Positions 34,001 through 46,100 of a stretch of 64,000 nt of DNA are shown here, in pieces. Both the position numbers and the translations under genes were made by a program. This stretch comes from Maylandia zebra. Taxonomy: Eukaryota > Chordata > Actinopteri > Cichliformes > Cichlidae. Within the stretch, counting starts at the first letter, position 1. Each line of letters starts with the position of its first letter. The DNA lies in assembly GCF_041146795.1 (NCBI RefSeq), contig NC_135169.1, positions 11,865,585-11,929,584 on the forward strand, given 5' to 3'. The notes below the pieces were generated by a model. The model did no database searches. It was not told where the DNA came from and worked only from the letters and a program-made list of their open reading frames with translations.

Positions 34001-37000
34001 CCTTAAGGACGTTTCCCTAGAGGGACTAACCTGAGGGATGTGGCCATGACCTGGTTAGGAGCTCTGGGGCTCTTGGATGGTGTTTTCCTTGTGGCTGCGT
34101 ACAGCGGAGATGGGGGAGGGTCTGTGCTGGCGGACATTGGTTACTGGCCTGGTAGCCTGGCTGCCCCTGGGAGGGTCCGGGACGGGCGTGGAGGCTTGGG
34201 GGTCTGGGGGTGCTCCGCCCCCCAGTCTGGGGTGCTGAGGGCCCCGGTCCGGATGGGCCTGGGCCCCCTTGCCCTGGTGGGTTCCAGAGTGTGGGGGTCC
34301 CTACTGGGGTCAGCGGGGGAGCTGGCCCCAGGGAGGGGCTGCTTGCCCCTCCCTTTCTTCCCTCCCCATCCTCAGCTGCCTCCCTATTCCCGCTCTACCA
34401 CACCCTCCCACACACGCAGGGCTTGGGGTGCAGGTATGTCACCAGGGTGCAGGGGAGGCACTCCCCCTCTGTCCCGTTCTGGCCGCCTGTGCCTCAATTT
34501 TATTCTGCAACCTAGACATCCACATTACTCACACTCTCACATAACACATACATATAGGGCCTTGGGGGTGGGCACGTTTTACAGCATCCAGAGGATGGTC
34601 GGTGTACTCCAACCCACCTCTGGCGCTGGTGCCCTACCCTCAATTTTAAATGCATTTAGACACTAAGGGTTTTCGGGAAGAGCCGTGCTGCTCTCTGAGA
34701 GGAAGCTAGTACCATGCTCTCCTGAGTTTTAAATGCACTTTAGAACAGCACACAGCAACACTACATATGAGCGGGCGTAGGGAGGTTTGAGGTCTTCACT
34801 CACCCCGGTTCTGTTAGCCGTCAGACTGGGGTCTGGGATGCGGGGCCTCCCCGCTACTGCAGATAAGGAGGTGGTCTGCTTGCCTCCACCCCAGAGAGAA
34901 GGGTTACATCTCCTGGGTCTAGATGCGGCTTGCCCCTCTGAGGGTGGGGGTACCTGGACCTGGGATATAGAGTATGTTTGGGGAGTGCGACTGTCTGTGC
35001 AGTGTCTATTTGTGTCTGTCTACACGTTGGGTAAGTGCCGAGTATTTGGTTGTGCATATGGTGTGGGAATGCACGTCTGTGTCCGCGTGTGCCTGTTCGT
35101 CTGTGTCTATATGTCAGGTTGGGTCTTAGACTCAACCTCTCTGGGTACATCTCAGGCCCTCTAAAGTATGGAGGCCTATCTCCCCTCACCACACTCCCTG
35201 CCGGTGGCTGATGCCCTCAGACGTTGGTGTGTTGGTGGTCCTTGTCGTCTGGGGCTGGGCGCTCATGTATGTACCAGCTCACACCTGGTGGCCGATTGGC
35301 GGGGCCGGGCGCCTGTGGCCCGGCTGGGCTCCTTCCGGGGGGTGGGATGCCCTCAGGCCTCTGGCCTCTGGGCCTGAAGCTCGGTCCTCTCTGGCACAGC
35401 TGGCTGCCGGCAGAGCCCGCGGGCACGCCACTGCAACCCCCTCTGGCCTCTGCTCCGTAGCTGCGGGGTGACCTCTCCTTTGGGGCTCTACTCAGCTCTT
35501 CCCAGGAGGGTGGCACGGTCCCCCCCCTCCCTTTGGTGGTCCTCCTCGGGTCCTTGTACTCTGGGGCCTCTGGATGTCTGGGGCCTGGATCTCCTCCATA
35601 CCTGCTTCATACCCTGGTGGACGGGGCTGTGGCTCCCCACACTCCCTAGCAGATCGTTACATGGAAAAACCTTTGGAATACAAGCATGCTGATCCACACA
35701 GGTATGCACACAGGTGTACACACAGGTGTTCACAGACGCGAACTACAGCTTTCTTGGCTGCTGCCTCAAAGAACATTGTGCGCTGTCTATCTTGCGTGCT
35801 GCACAATATCGTTTATTATTTAGTATCTACTGTTATCTACTGCTAGCTAGTTTATTGTGATGGTGCTGTTTTTTTATTATGTTGCTCTTTGTTGTTTGCT
35901 TTCTCTTCTGTTTTTTTTCTCCATACAGGTGATCCAGGTGTTTTGTTTTGTTTGTTTGTTTGTTTTTGTTTTTTTCTTTCTTCCCCCCCTTCTCACCGTC
36001 TCTTCTCCCCTTTGGTTTTCTTTCTCTCCCTCTCTTTCTTTCATTCTTTCTCCCTGTCCTATCCCCCAGTCATGTCTGTCCCGTTTGTACCAACTGAAAA
36101 TAAAATAAATTCATAATTATAATAAAGGTCAATCAAATGGACCAATATGGCAAGGCCATGATGATCCACTTGCTAAAATAAATCCGCTTGGCATCCTTCT
36201 TGGCCTTAAGAAAACAATTCTGATGGCTAAAGATCCAAACGGGACACAAAAAAAACCAAAAAAAAAAAACACATCACATCCAATTTCATTAGTTGTGTTT
36301 AAGTCAAATCCAGGACTGTCAGATATTTTCAGAGCATGAACCCATCATGGTGTTACTGTTTGTGTTGTTCTGATATGAAACAACAACATTTGTGGATTCT
36401 TTCAGTCGAGTTAAAGATACAATCAGGTTGTAAAATCCTGTTTGTTTCTGATCTTTTGTGCATGTAGTCAGTTGGTTATTTGGATGTTTGTCCAGCTGGA
36501 TTTTGATAAATGTTCTTTGAGAAGCTGCTGAGCACAAACTGAACCTAAGAAATGTTCCTGTTAATGGAGACTGAATGAAAAGTCAATATTAATAATGATA
36601 ATAAAGATCGGTTTAGGTGCTGACCAGGATGAAGAGAGTTGTATTCATGAGTTTCATCCTGGTTGACTCCATGATTTGTGGAGGAGCCCGGACTGTGACT
36701 CTCAGACTGGATCCACCTGAAACAGGAAATAAACACAATAAACTCAAAAGTAACTGATGTTTGTTTAAAATGATAATAAAAAGTATTTTACCAACCTGGT
36801 GAAGCAATCTGTGAAAGAGACAAATGTTATTACACATGTTTGTGATGTAAATTGTTCGATCAGAATACATGTATATGTGTGAATAATTAAAGCGTATGCA
36901 GTAAATAAACTCTGTAATACACAATGACAAGAAGAGGCTCTTACACTTGGACTGTCTGCAGCGATAGAACAAGAGCAGGAGAATAATAATGAGAGAGACT

Positions 37001-37099
37001 CCACAAACCAGTCCAACCATCAACCACACAGGAGATGAAGAGCTGTCAGCTCCTGACACAGTTACAAGAAACAATAATTATTCATTAATGAATTACATG

Positions 37100-37153
<54 letters not shown>

Positions 37154-40100
37154 CAAAATTGAGCCAGGCGACTTTGAGACGTAAATCAGAAAATCTAATG
37201 TTGCCTCTCAGTCATCAAACTCATTTATAAAAATCCATCACATATTTTGATCCTGCTCACCTTTAACTGACATCCAGCTCTGTGCTGACTCTCTTCCTGA
37301 GTACTGACACTTGTAGAAACCTTCATCAGACTTTGACACTGCAGAGATCTTCAGCTCCCCTCGGGGATCATTTTGAAGAAGTTTGTCATTGTGATAGAAA
37401 AACACATTGGAAAGTATTTTTTGTGTTCTCAAAATGCAGCTCAGACTAACAGAAGCTCCCTCAGTCACAGGATGAACAGGACTCACCAGGATAGGACCAT
37501 TACCATCATCTGTGAAACAATCACAAATATTGTTCCAGTCACATCAGCTGCTGCACAAATTTAGAAAAAAGCTGACAAACAATAATAAGAACAGATTGTA
37601 CAGATGCTTTTTATCATCAAGATCTGATCTTCTATGTTTAAAAACTGCTATTTTTCCCACATAAAATGACTTCACATACAGCAAAGCTGGGACAAATGTT
37701 CATGTGATTTCTAAATCATCCAAATCCAAGAAGTAAATGTATAATAACATACTCTGTACAGTGATGTTGACTGCACTGCTGAACTCTCCTGATCCAGACT
37801 CACACCAATACACTGCAGTATCTGACTTTGATGTGTTGACGTCACATGTGGATCCAGTCATTCTCCTACAGTCAGAGTACAGTCGGCCGTCCTCAGAGAA
37901 CTTCCTCACTCTCCACTCAGTGAAGTTTCCCTCACAGGTCAGTGAGACAGAGTCAGAGGTGAAGTGTTGCACTCTGTCAGGACTCACTGTGAGAGACGCT
38001 GCTGAATGAACATCTGGAAACAACATGCAGTGAAGAGACAAAGCTCAGAGATGTTAGGATTCAAAATATCACAGTGAAAATATTATTTTTCTTTAATGTT
38101 TAAAGGTCAGTGCTAAAAGCAATGTTCATATAATTTTCACCTTCAATGCTACCCCCCCCCCAAAAAAAAAACCCCATCAATTTACATTTTTTTGCTGTTG
38201 CATTACTTGAAAAAAGATAGACAGAAACAAGCTGACCTGCAGACCAGACAAACTTTGGTTGACTGTGATCAGTGTGATACTCTGGGTCTCCTCTTCCAGC
38301 TCTGCACACATATCCTGCTGTGTGTGTCTGTCCATGAATGATGTAGGAGTCCTGTGCAGTCCCACTGCCATCAGGTAGCAGCTCATAACTGGAGGATTTC
38401 TCTGATAGATCAGGAACAGCTTTATACCAGTAGAAGCTCCATCCTGCAGACGGATGTTCAACCTCACAGTTCAGAGTTACTGAGGCTCCAGGACTCAGCC
38501 ATGATGGAGACACAGTGAGGACAGGACGGGGTTCATCTGTTCAACAAAGATTTTCTCTCAATCTTTCGTCTCTTAACTCTGAATTCAATGTCACTAAAAT
38601 GTTGACTCACAAATATTTATGATGAACTTTAAGAGTGAGACGATCTAAACATGTCAAATATCTCAACATGTACTAATAAAAACACATTTTTACAAACTGT
38701 TTCTATTTCCAGGTTAAATGAACTATGACTCTACTTACTGTCAGAAACTGTCAGTGTGACTGAATCACTCCACTCTGTTGTTTCATGCTGTGAACTTTTC
38801 ATTCTGCCCTTACAGCGATAGTTTCCACTGTTGGATGATGAAGCAGATCTAATCCTGTATTCATTTTGATTTGGAGCTTTTATCCTGCTGTTTGTTTCCC
38901 ACTCATAATCCCACTCAGTGTCTCCTCCATGGATCTCACATCTGACAGTGATCGTCTCTCCTCTGTATATCTCAGACCAGTTTGGATACAGAGTCACAAC
39001 AGGCCTGTTTGAGGCTGTTACTGTTCAAGAAAGTACAATAAAAACACACGAATGTCAAAAATGTTAATGCCTTTTGTTCTTCATCTTCCTCCTTAATCAG
39101 GAATTTATCTGACTTCATGTTAAACTGACCAGTTTTCCCAATCCTGACTGACTGGCTGTCCTCTGTGTAGTAAACTGGGTTTCCTCTTCCTCCTCTGCAC
39201 CTGTAGAGTCCTTCCTGTGAGACACTGATTTGTCCATTTGAGTGGAAAACTGCATCTTGTGTGGTCAGGGCTTCAGAGGATTTCTCATCTCTGTACCAGT
39301 AGTATTTCCATCCAGATGATGATGATGGGCTCACAGAGCAGGTCAGGGTCACACTGCCCCCTACTGGAACAGCTGTGTTATCAGCTCTCAGTTTGGCCTT
39401 TGGTTTATCTGCAGTTCAGTTTAGAAAAAGAACAAAAGTCAATGACTGAATCAAACCAGTTGAAATAACTTGGTGGAAATATGTCAATAATAAATATCAC
39501 ATAACTTTAATGGTGAAGCTACAACAAACTGTACAACTATCACACAAACACAACACTAATCTTTCATATTTAATTTGCTGCATTTCTAAGTTAAAAACAC
39601 ACACGAGGAACAATCAGTGGATTTAATGTTTCTTAGTGGATGTGGTGGAGCAGCTGAGACAAATCCAGCATTTGTTCTGCATTTCATCTTTCATGTATTA
39701 GAGCTGCACAGCAGAGAAGTTACTCTCATATGTTTTGTTCTCTTCACTGTGAATAAAAAGCTGCTGTTCAGGTTTTTGTTGTTGGAATAAAAACTAAACA
39801 TTTTACTGACCAACATGAAAGACAGTTATAAAGCTGTAAGAAAGAAGAAGTGCTTTGTCCTTATTTAGATACTCTGGATGAAAGATCTTACATGATACAG
39901 TCAGTGTGATGATATCACTCCACTCTGAGAAGAAATAGTCCCTCCTGCCCCGGCAGCTGTATCCTCCACTGTCAGACTCAGTAGCTCTGATGATTCTGTA
40001 TTCATTGGATGTTGGAGGTGTGTTTAACTTGGCTGCTCTCCATTCATACGTCCACTGAGCTCCTTCACCTCCCTGAATCTCACATCTGACAGTGACTGTC

Positions 40101-43100
40101 TCACTGCTGTATATCTGAGTCCAGGATGGCTGCAGGGTCACAGTGGGCTTACTGGGAATTGTTCAAAGAAAAATATCCAGTTAGATACAAATAGCGACAT
40201 AAAAATTCTGCTGTTTAAATGAGAGTAAAGTGAGTGAAAAACAGCTGATTCACAGACAGAAACTGTTTAGAAGAATGAACAGCAACACATATACACACAA
40301 AGTTATGATACCATGTAAACAACTTCAATTTATGACTTTTAGTAAAGTTTCATAGCATTTACATCATTCAGTTGTTATTTTTTTATTGATGTTGTATATA
40401 TATTTTTTTCATGAGTTGGATTAAGTATGCTTTGGTTTCTGTGGTGGGGCGTGGTTTGTGGTGCCGTGCGGACGCACCTGTATGGCATTCACAATCACAC
40501 CCATGGTGTTAAAAACACGGCGAAGTAGTGGTTGGAAATTGTGGTGTGATGCATGTACTGAATAAAGATGGGTCACAACAAAAATCTCTGGACCCATCAG
40601 TCACACCAGTTTCATAAAAACTGAATTTGAGGTGAACTAGCAAATCATGTTCATTGAGTATGTTCACTCTGAGTTAAGTGTGTGAGCAGAGAAAGAAAGT
40701 CATCAGTGATTAAAATTCAGGGAAATGAAGGACGCATTTGAGGGCCGCATTTCGAGCAGCCTTCGAATTGGGACAGCCTTTGTCGGGTCGGTGTGATGTA
40801 ATCGGCCTTAAAATGCGGCCTTTAAGGCTGCAGACCCCGAATTGGGATACAGCCTGTATCTCAAACTTAACATTTAAAACCACCATCAATTTTTATTGTC
40901 ATTTTAAAGAATTCAAACTTGGACACAAATATATTACAAACCAATTTTAAACCTCCCTCGTTTAGTGAAGCATTAGAAAAAGCTGTATTTATGCAAATAA
41001 AAGCTTTTGTGAAGGAAAATGACACTCTTGATACGTTTGAGTTTGGTTATAGACTGAATCCCAAGATAGTCAGTGACCTGACTGACTTACGATTATGTGG
41101 TGCGCCCAGAATATGTGTCCACTTTTATTAATGCTTTCATTTCTTTTATTTAATTCGTTAACAGTTTATTTTAGTAATTGTGAGGACTGAAAGTCATTTT
41201 GGAGACATGACCAGTATTTGTAACGTATTGTTTTGTTACACGGACTGTGCAGAAGGACAGTAAAGTGGAGCAACACAAAAGGTGGAACTGTTGATTTTAA
41301 GGCATGTGTGCCCCTTTAGGGGGTGGAAGTCCACACACCACTGAGATGAATTCTGGAAGGTGAACCAAGTGCACTGTCTTCATTGCTCCTGAACTTTAGC
41401 TGTTTTGTAAGAATTTCATCTTTGTTATTATGGCTTCTCCCCTGTGGCCCTTAACAATGATGATAACGCTGCTGCCCTCATTTAACTTGAAGTGAATCAA
41501 CTTGTGTAGAAGAACTTGCTTCACTCTGAGCTTTGAAAGTGGATTCAGGTGCAGCAGGAGGGAAAGAGTCAGAGAGAAACAGAGTTTGTTGAAGAAAACC
41601 TGCAATAGATCAGTATGTTACCATGATAACAGACTCAGAAAGTGTCCCTCATTTAAAGGTCAACAAACTCCCAGTTGCTAGCTAAAGTTAGAAGAGAAGA
41701 TAAGAAAGATAAAGTATATCAACTATAAACTTTATAAAAATTATATTATATATATAATTATAAAAAACTCACAAATCTCCACAACGGTGACGTCACGGCT
41801 GTCCTCTGTGTAGCAAACTGGATCTCCTCTCCCTCCTCTGCAGTGGTACAGACCTCCTTGTGAGACACTAATATCTCTGTTTGCTTCATTTCCTCTCATG
41901 AGCTGAGCTTTAAAAGAGACTGAATCACGTCTGAACCAGTCAAACTTCCAGCCAGCAGAGCCCTCCACAGAGCAGCTCAGTGTCACACTGCCCCCTGCTG
42001 GTATGACTGAACTTTGTGCTGTCAGTGTGGCTCTGGGTTTACTTGCTGCTGAAGGAACAGAATTAAGTTAAACATTAAATTATTGCTTGTCTTAGAAAGA
42101 AATTTCTCACAGCACCGATCAAATGTTAAACATTCACAGAGCAATTGAGAAAACAACGTGTAATTTCTCTGCACATGACACATCAGACTGCCTAGCTAAA
42201 AAGCAGATTTCAAATCAAAAATAGTTTTGAATACCTCATTGTTTTCTGTTTATTAATGTTGTAATAGTTACAGTGCACTGAATGGCATCTTTCATTTATG
42301 TGGGAATAGGAGGAGAGTGTTGGAAATATGCGTGTGTTCAGAGATTCAGAGATGTGTATGTGTTTGAGTGAGTGTGTGTTTAAAATGATCTTAGAACACA
42401 TTGTTTAAACGCTGGTGTAAAAAAGTGCAGCAACAACACCAAATAGTCCAAAGAAAAACACAGGATTTAACTACATGGGCTTATTTTTCACAGCCCATGT
42501 TCCACAGCATCATCTATCATTCACCTTCATAGAGTAGTGAGTGACAGGCATCAGTTCATGATGCCTTGATTTGCTGACCGTTTGGGCTAAATTAGTTCAG
42601 ATCAGAGGGGGAAATTTTGGTGAACGAGAAAAGGGAGTCTTCTGTGAGAGTCTCGAAGGTGAAATCAATATGGTGGTAGCGGCGAGCATTAGCATGAATT
42701 AAGTTATTTAGATTTTTCTGGCATTCTGATCATTCAGCCATCATTCATCCTTCTTGCATGTTTAGTTTTTGAGAAAACAAAACAAACAAAACATGTGCTA
42801 ATGTATACAGAAACATGTAGTCAAAAGGTGTGTAAGAGTGTGCGACTGGCATTCTGGTAATCCTCTATATAGTTTTGCTAGTGTTGCTATCACAAGGTCT
42901 TGTGGTTGCAATGTGGTATCAAGGATGTGATGCTGCTGCTAGTAGTGTTGATTGATAATACTTTACTCATCCCGAGGGAAACTGGGTTAAGGCTGCCAGC
43001 CGTGCCAGCGCCATCTTTCCCTTCCGATCATACATACATTACACAAACATCTCATAGGGTAGGCAGGTCAGAGAGAGGTACAACAATGGAAAATGCACAA

Positions 43101-46100
43101 CATGAGGAAAGACGAGGAGAAAAAAACAAAAACAACAACACATGAATCACCACATCTCACAACATAGAAGACATAAGCTTCAAAGGTGTTTGGAGGGGTT
43201 TTGGGGGGGGGGGGTTGAGTGTAGGTCTGTGTCACTGTACATGCGTATGTGTGTGTGTTCAACCAAGAGAAAGTGTCCCTTCACCCGGTTAAGTAAAAGT
43301 CAATCTTCGATCAACACGGGTGGCCTCCAATGAGGAGAAAGAGAGTCACAGTAAACAGTCTTATTATCTAAAGGAGAATTTTGTTATTTCTGTCTGTCAC
43401 GGCGAGTGAGAAGAGCTGTGTGGAGATGATAAAGGAGGATCCAAATGCAGGCAGTCGTGAAGGAGATTTATTGAACACGAAATATAGATAGGCAAACGGC
43501 AAAACAGAGAACTAAACTATACTGGGACAACTAAACTACTGAGCATGAACAAGAACCTGAACATAAAAGGAAGAAAGACGATGGCACATGATGATGACAG
43601 CAGGGAGACACACGAATGAGACATGGAGGATACACAGACAGACCAGCAACTACAATGACAGAAGACGCGACTTAAATACACACAGAGAAATTACACACAG
43701 GTGGTGGACACAGCTGGGAGTACCGTATTTTCACGACCATAAGGCGCACTTAAAAGTCTTAGATTTTCTTCAAAAAGTGCGGCGCGCCCTATAGCGCGGT
43801 GCGCCCTATGTGTTGTAAGGAGGACGTAGTAGAGAACACCATGAGAACGTTAAAGGGTGAAGTGTGGGCGTTGATCGTATATACCGGGACAATCGCACAT
43901 ACCTGTATAAAAGAACAGGTATGTGCATTATGCAGGACATCGTTGTTTTAACAACCCTGAAAATGGCAAAGAGACAGGCTTACGAAGCACAGTTTAAACT
44001 GAAGGCCATCAGCTACGCGGAGGAACATGGAAATCGAGCAGCGGCGAGAGAATTTAAGATTAACGAATCGATGGTTCGCAAATGGAGGAAGCTGGAAAAC
44101 AAGCTCCGGCAGGTCAAGAAGACGCAGCTGAGTTTCCGCGGACATAAGGCGAGGTGGCTCGAGTTGGAGGAAAGACTCGAGCGGTGGATCATCGAGCAAA
44201 GAGCGAGCAGGAGAAGCGTTTCGACGGTCACCATTCGGCTAAAAGCAGTTTCACTTTCACTTTTTATGAAACGGTGCCATTTTTCCATCCGGACCAGGAC
44301 TACGGTAGCGCAGCAACTTCCAGCGGATTATAAGGAAAAGCTGGCCATCTTCCGCTCCTACTGCAGCAAACACATCGGCGACAAAAACATCCAGCCCAGC
44401 CACATCACAAACATGGACGAGGTCCCGCTCACTTTTGACATCCCGGTGAGTCACACTGTGGAGAAGAAGGGGACCAGCACGGTAGCGATACGCACAACGG
44501 GGTATGAAAAGTCTTCTTTCACTGTTGTGCTTGGCTGCCATGCTAATGGACAGAAACTGCCGCCTATGGTGATTTTTAAGCGAAAGACTTTGCCTAAAGA
44601 GAAGTTTCCAGCAGAAATCATCATTAAGGCAAATGAAAAGGGCTGGATGGATGAGGAAATGATGAAAGACTGGCTGAGGGAGGTGTATGTAAGGAGACCA
44701 GGTGGTTTTTTCCACGCATCACCATCGCTCTTAATCTGTGACTCTATGCGTGCCCATCTCACAGCCGATGTGAAAAAACTAGTGAAGCAAATGAACTGTG
44801 AGCTTGCTGTCATTCCGGGAGGCCTGACAAAGGAACTCCAACCGCTGGACATCGGTGTGAACCGCCCGTTCAAAGTAAGGCTGCGAGCGGCCTGGGAGCG
44901 ATGGATGACCGGTGGAGACCACAGTTTCACTAAGAGTGGAAGGCAGCGCCGGGCGAGTTACGCCACAATTTGCCAATGGATTGTAGATGCTTGGGCTAAC
45001 ATGTCTGCTGGCACTGTTGTTCGAGCTTTCGCAAAAGCCGGCATCGTTTCCGAGGAGCCGCACGGCACGGAAAGTGACTCTGACGGTGAAGACAGTGAAC
45101 CTGGCATGTTTGATGGAGATTTAGCGCAGCTGTTCAATTCAGACACAGAGGATGAGGACTTCGATGGGTTTGATTGATGATAAAAATGTGAGTACCAAAC
45201 TTTGTTTTGCTCCTGCTTTATTTTTAAATACGCACACTTGTATGCTTGTGTGTTGTTGATGATGACGATTACCGGCATAAGGTACCGAATTCAGGTTTGC
45301 TCCCGCTTTATTTTTAAATACGCATACGGTACTTGTATGCGCCCTATGGTCCAGTGCGCCTTATGTGTGTGTTAAATACAGTAAGGGCACACATAACTGA
45401 GACTGCGCCTTTTAGCACAGTGCGCCTTATGGTCGTGAAAATACGGTAATTAACGAGACGAGGGCGGTAAAACTGAACACACTCACATGAGACGCAGACC
45501 TTCAAAATAAAACAGGAAACAAGAAAACACTACACAAGGACGCAGACACGACACTGAGAGACAGACAGAAAATGGCACATGGAAGTAGAACTAAACCTGC
45601 AATAAACATGAGAACACAAAACCTACGAACTAATCCCTAAACAAGAATAACTGAAACACAGATTCATCATCATCATCATCATCATCATAAGAAAAGAATC
45701 CAAAAACACACCAAAACATAACTCAAAATACTGGGTCAAACTGACCCAGATCCGTGACAGTACCCCCCCTCCAAGGGCTGGCTGCGGAACCTGACGGCAG
45801 CGTGGCGGCTGCGGAACCTGACAGTGGCGCTGATGCTGCAGGCGACGATGCGGATGCTGCCGGCGACGATGCGGATGCTGCCGGCGACGATGCGGATGCT
45901 GCCGGCGACGATGCGGATGCTGCCGGCGACGGTGTAGAAGTCGCAGGAGATGATTCAGCAGGTGACAGCTGAACAGACTTCCCCAGACCGTCAGCCGACA
46001 TGAGGATGTGCTGGCTGGGTCCTCCAGGACCCCCAGCTGATGAGACCTGGGGCTGGCTGGATGGGCTCCTCGGGCCTTCCAGCTGAGATAGGCGACTGAA

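Larger units (their letters stand above)
32112..36266 (+). mobile_element. 5'-truncated L1-type LINE in a gene B tail intron
   Basis: The element begins inside the reverse transcriptase domain, carries the C-terminal ORF2 region and a long GC-rich 3' UTR (about 33900-35650), and ends in an A-rich tail. AAACACATCACA is duplicated exactly at 32100-32111 and 36267-36278. Frame breaks show it is dead. Confidence 0.85.
43395..45759 (-). repeat. 3' LTR, expanded by a nested pogo transposon
   Basis: LTR sequence at 43395-43722 and 45447-45759 matches the 5' LTR on both sides of the insertion. It also contains a (CAT)n run near 45664-45688. Confidence 0.85.

Noticed and set aside
34040-34666. 208-codon plus-strand open frame
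   Set aside because: It lies in the GC-rich 3' UTR of the L1 element, with three overlapping alternative frames and no domain; low stop density explains it.
44257-45063. Minus-strand open frames of 94-159 codons opposite the pogo transposase
   Set aside because: Antisense shadows of the real transposase frame; no domain and no independent start context.
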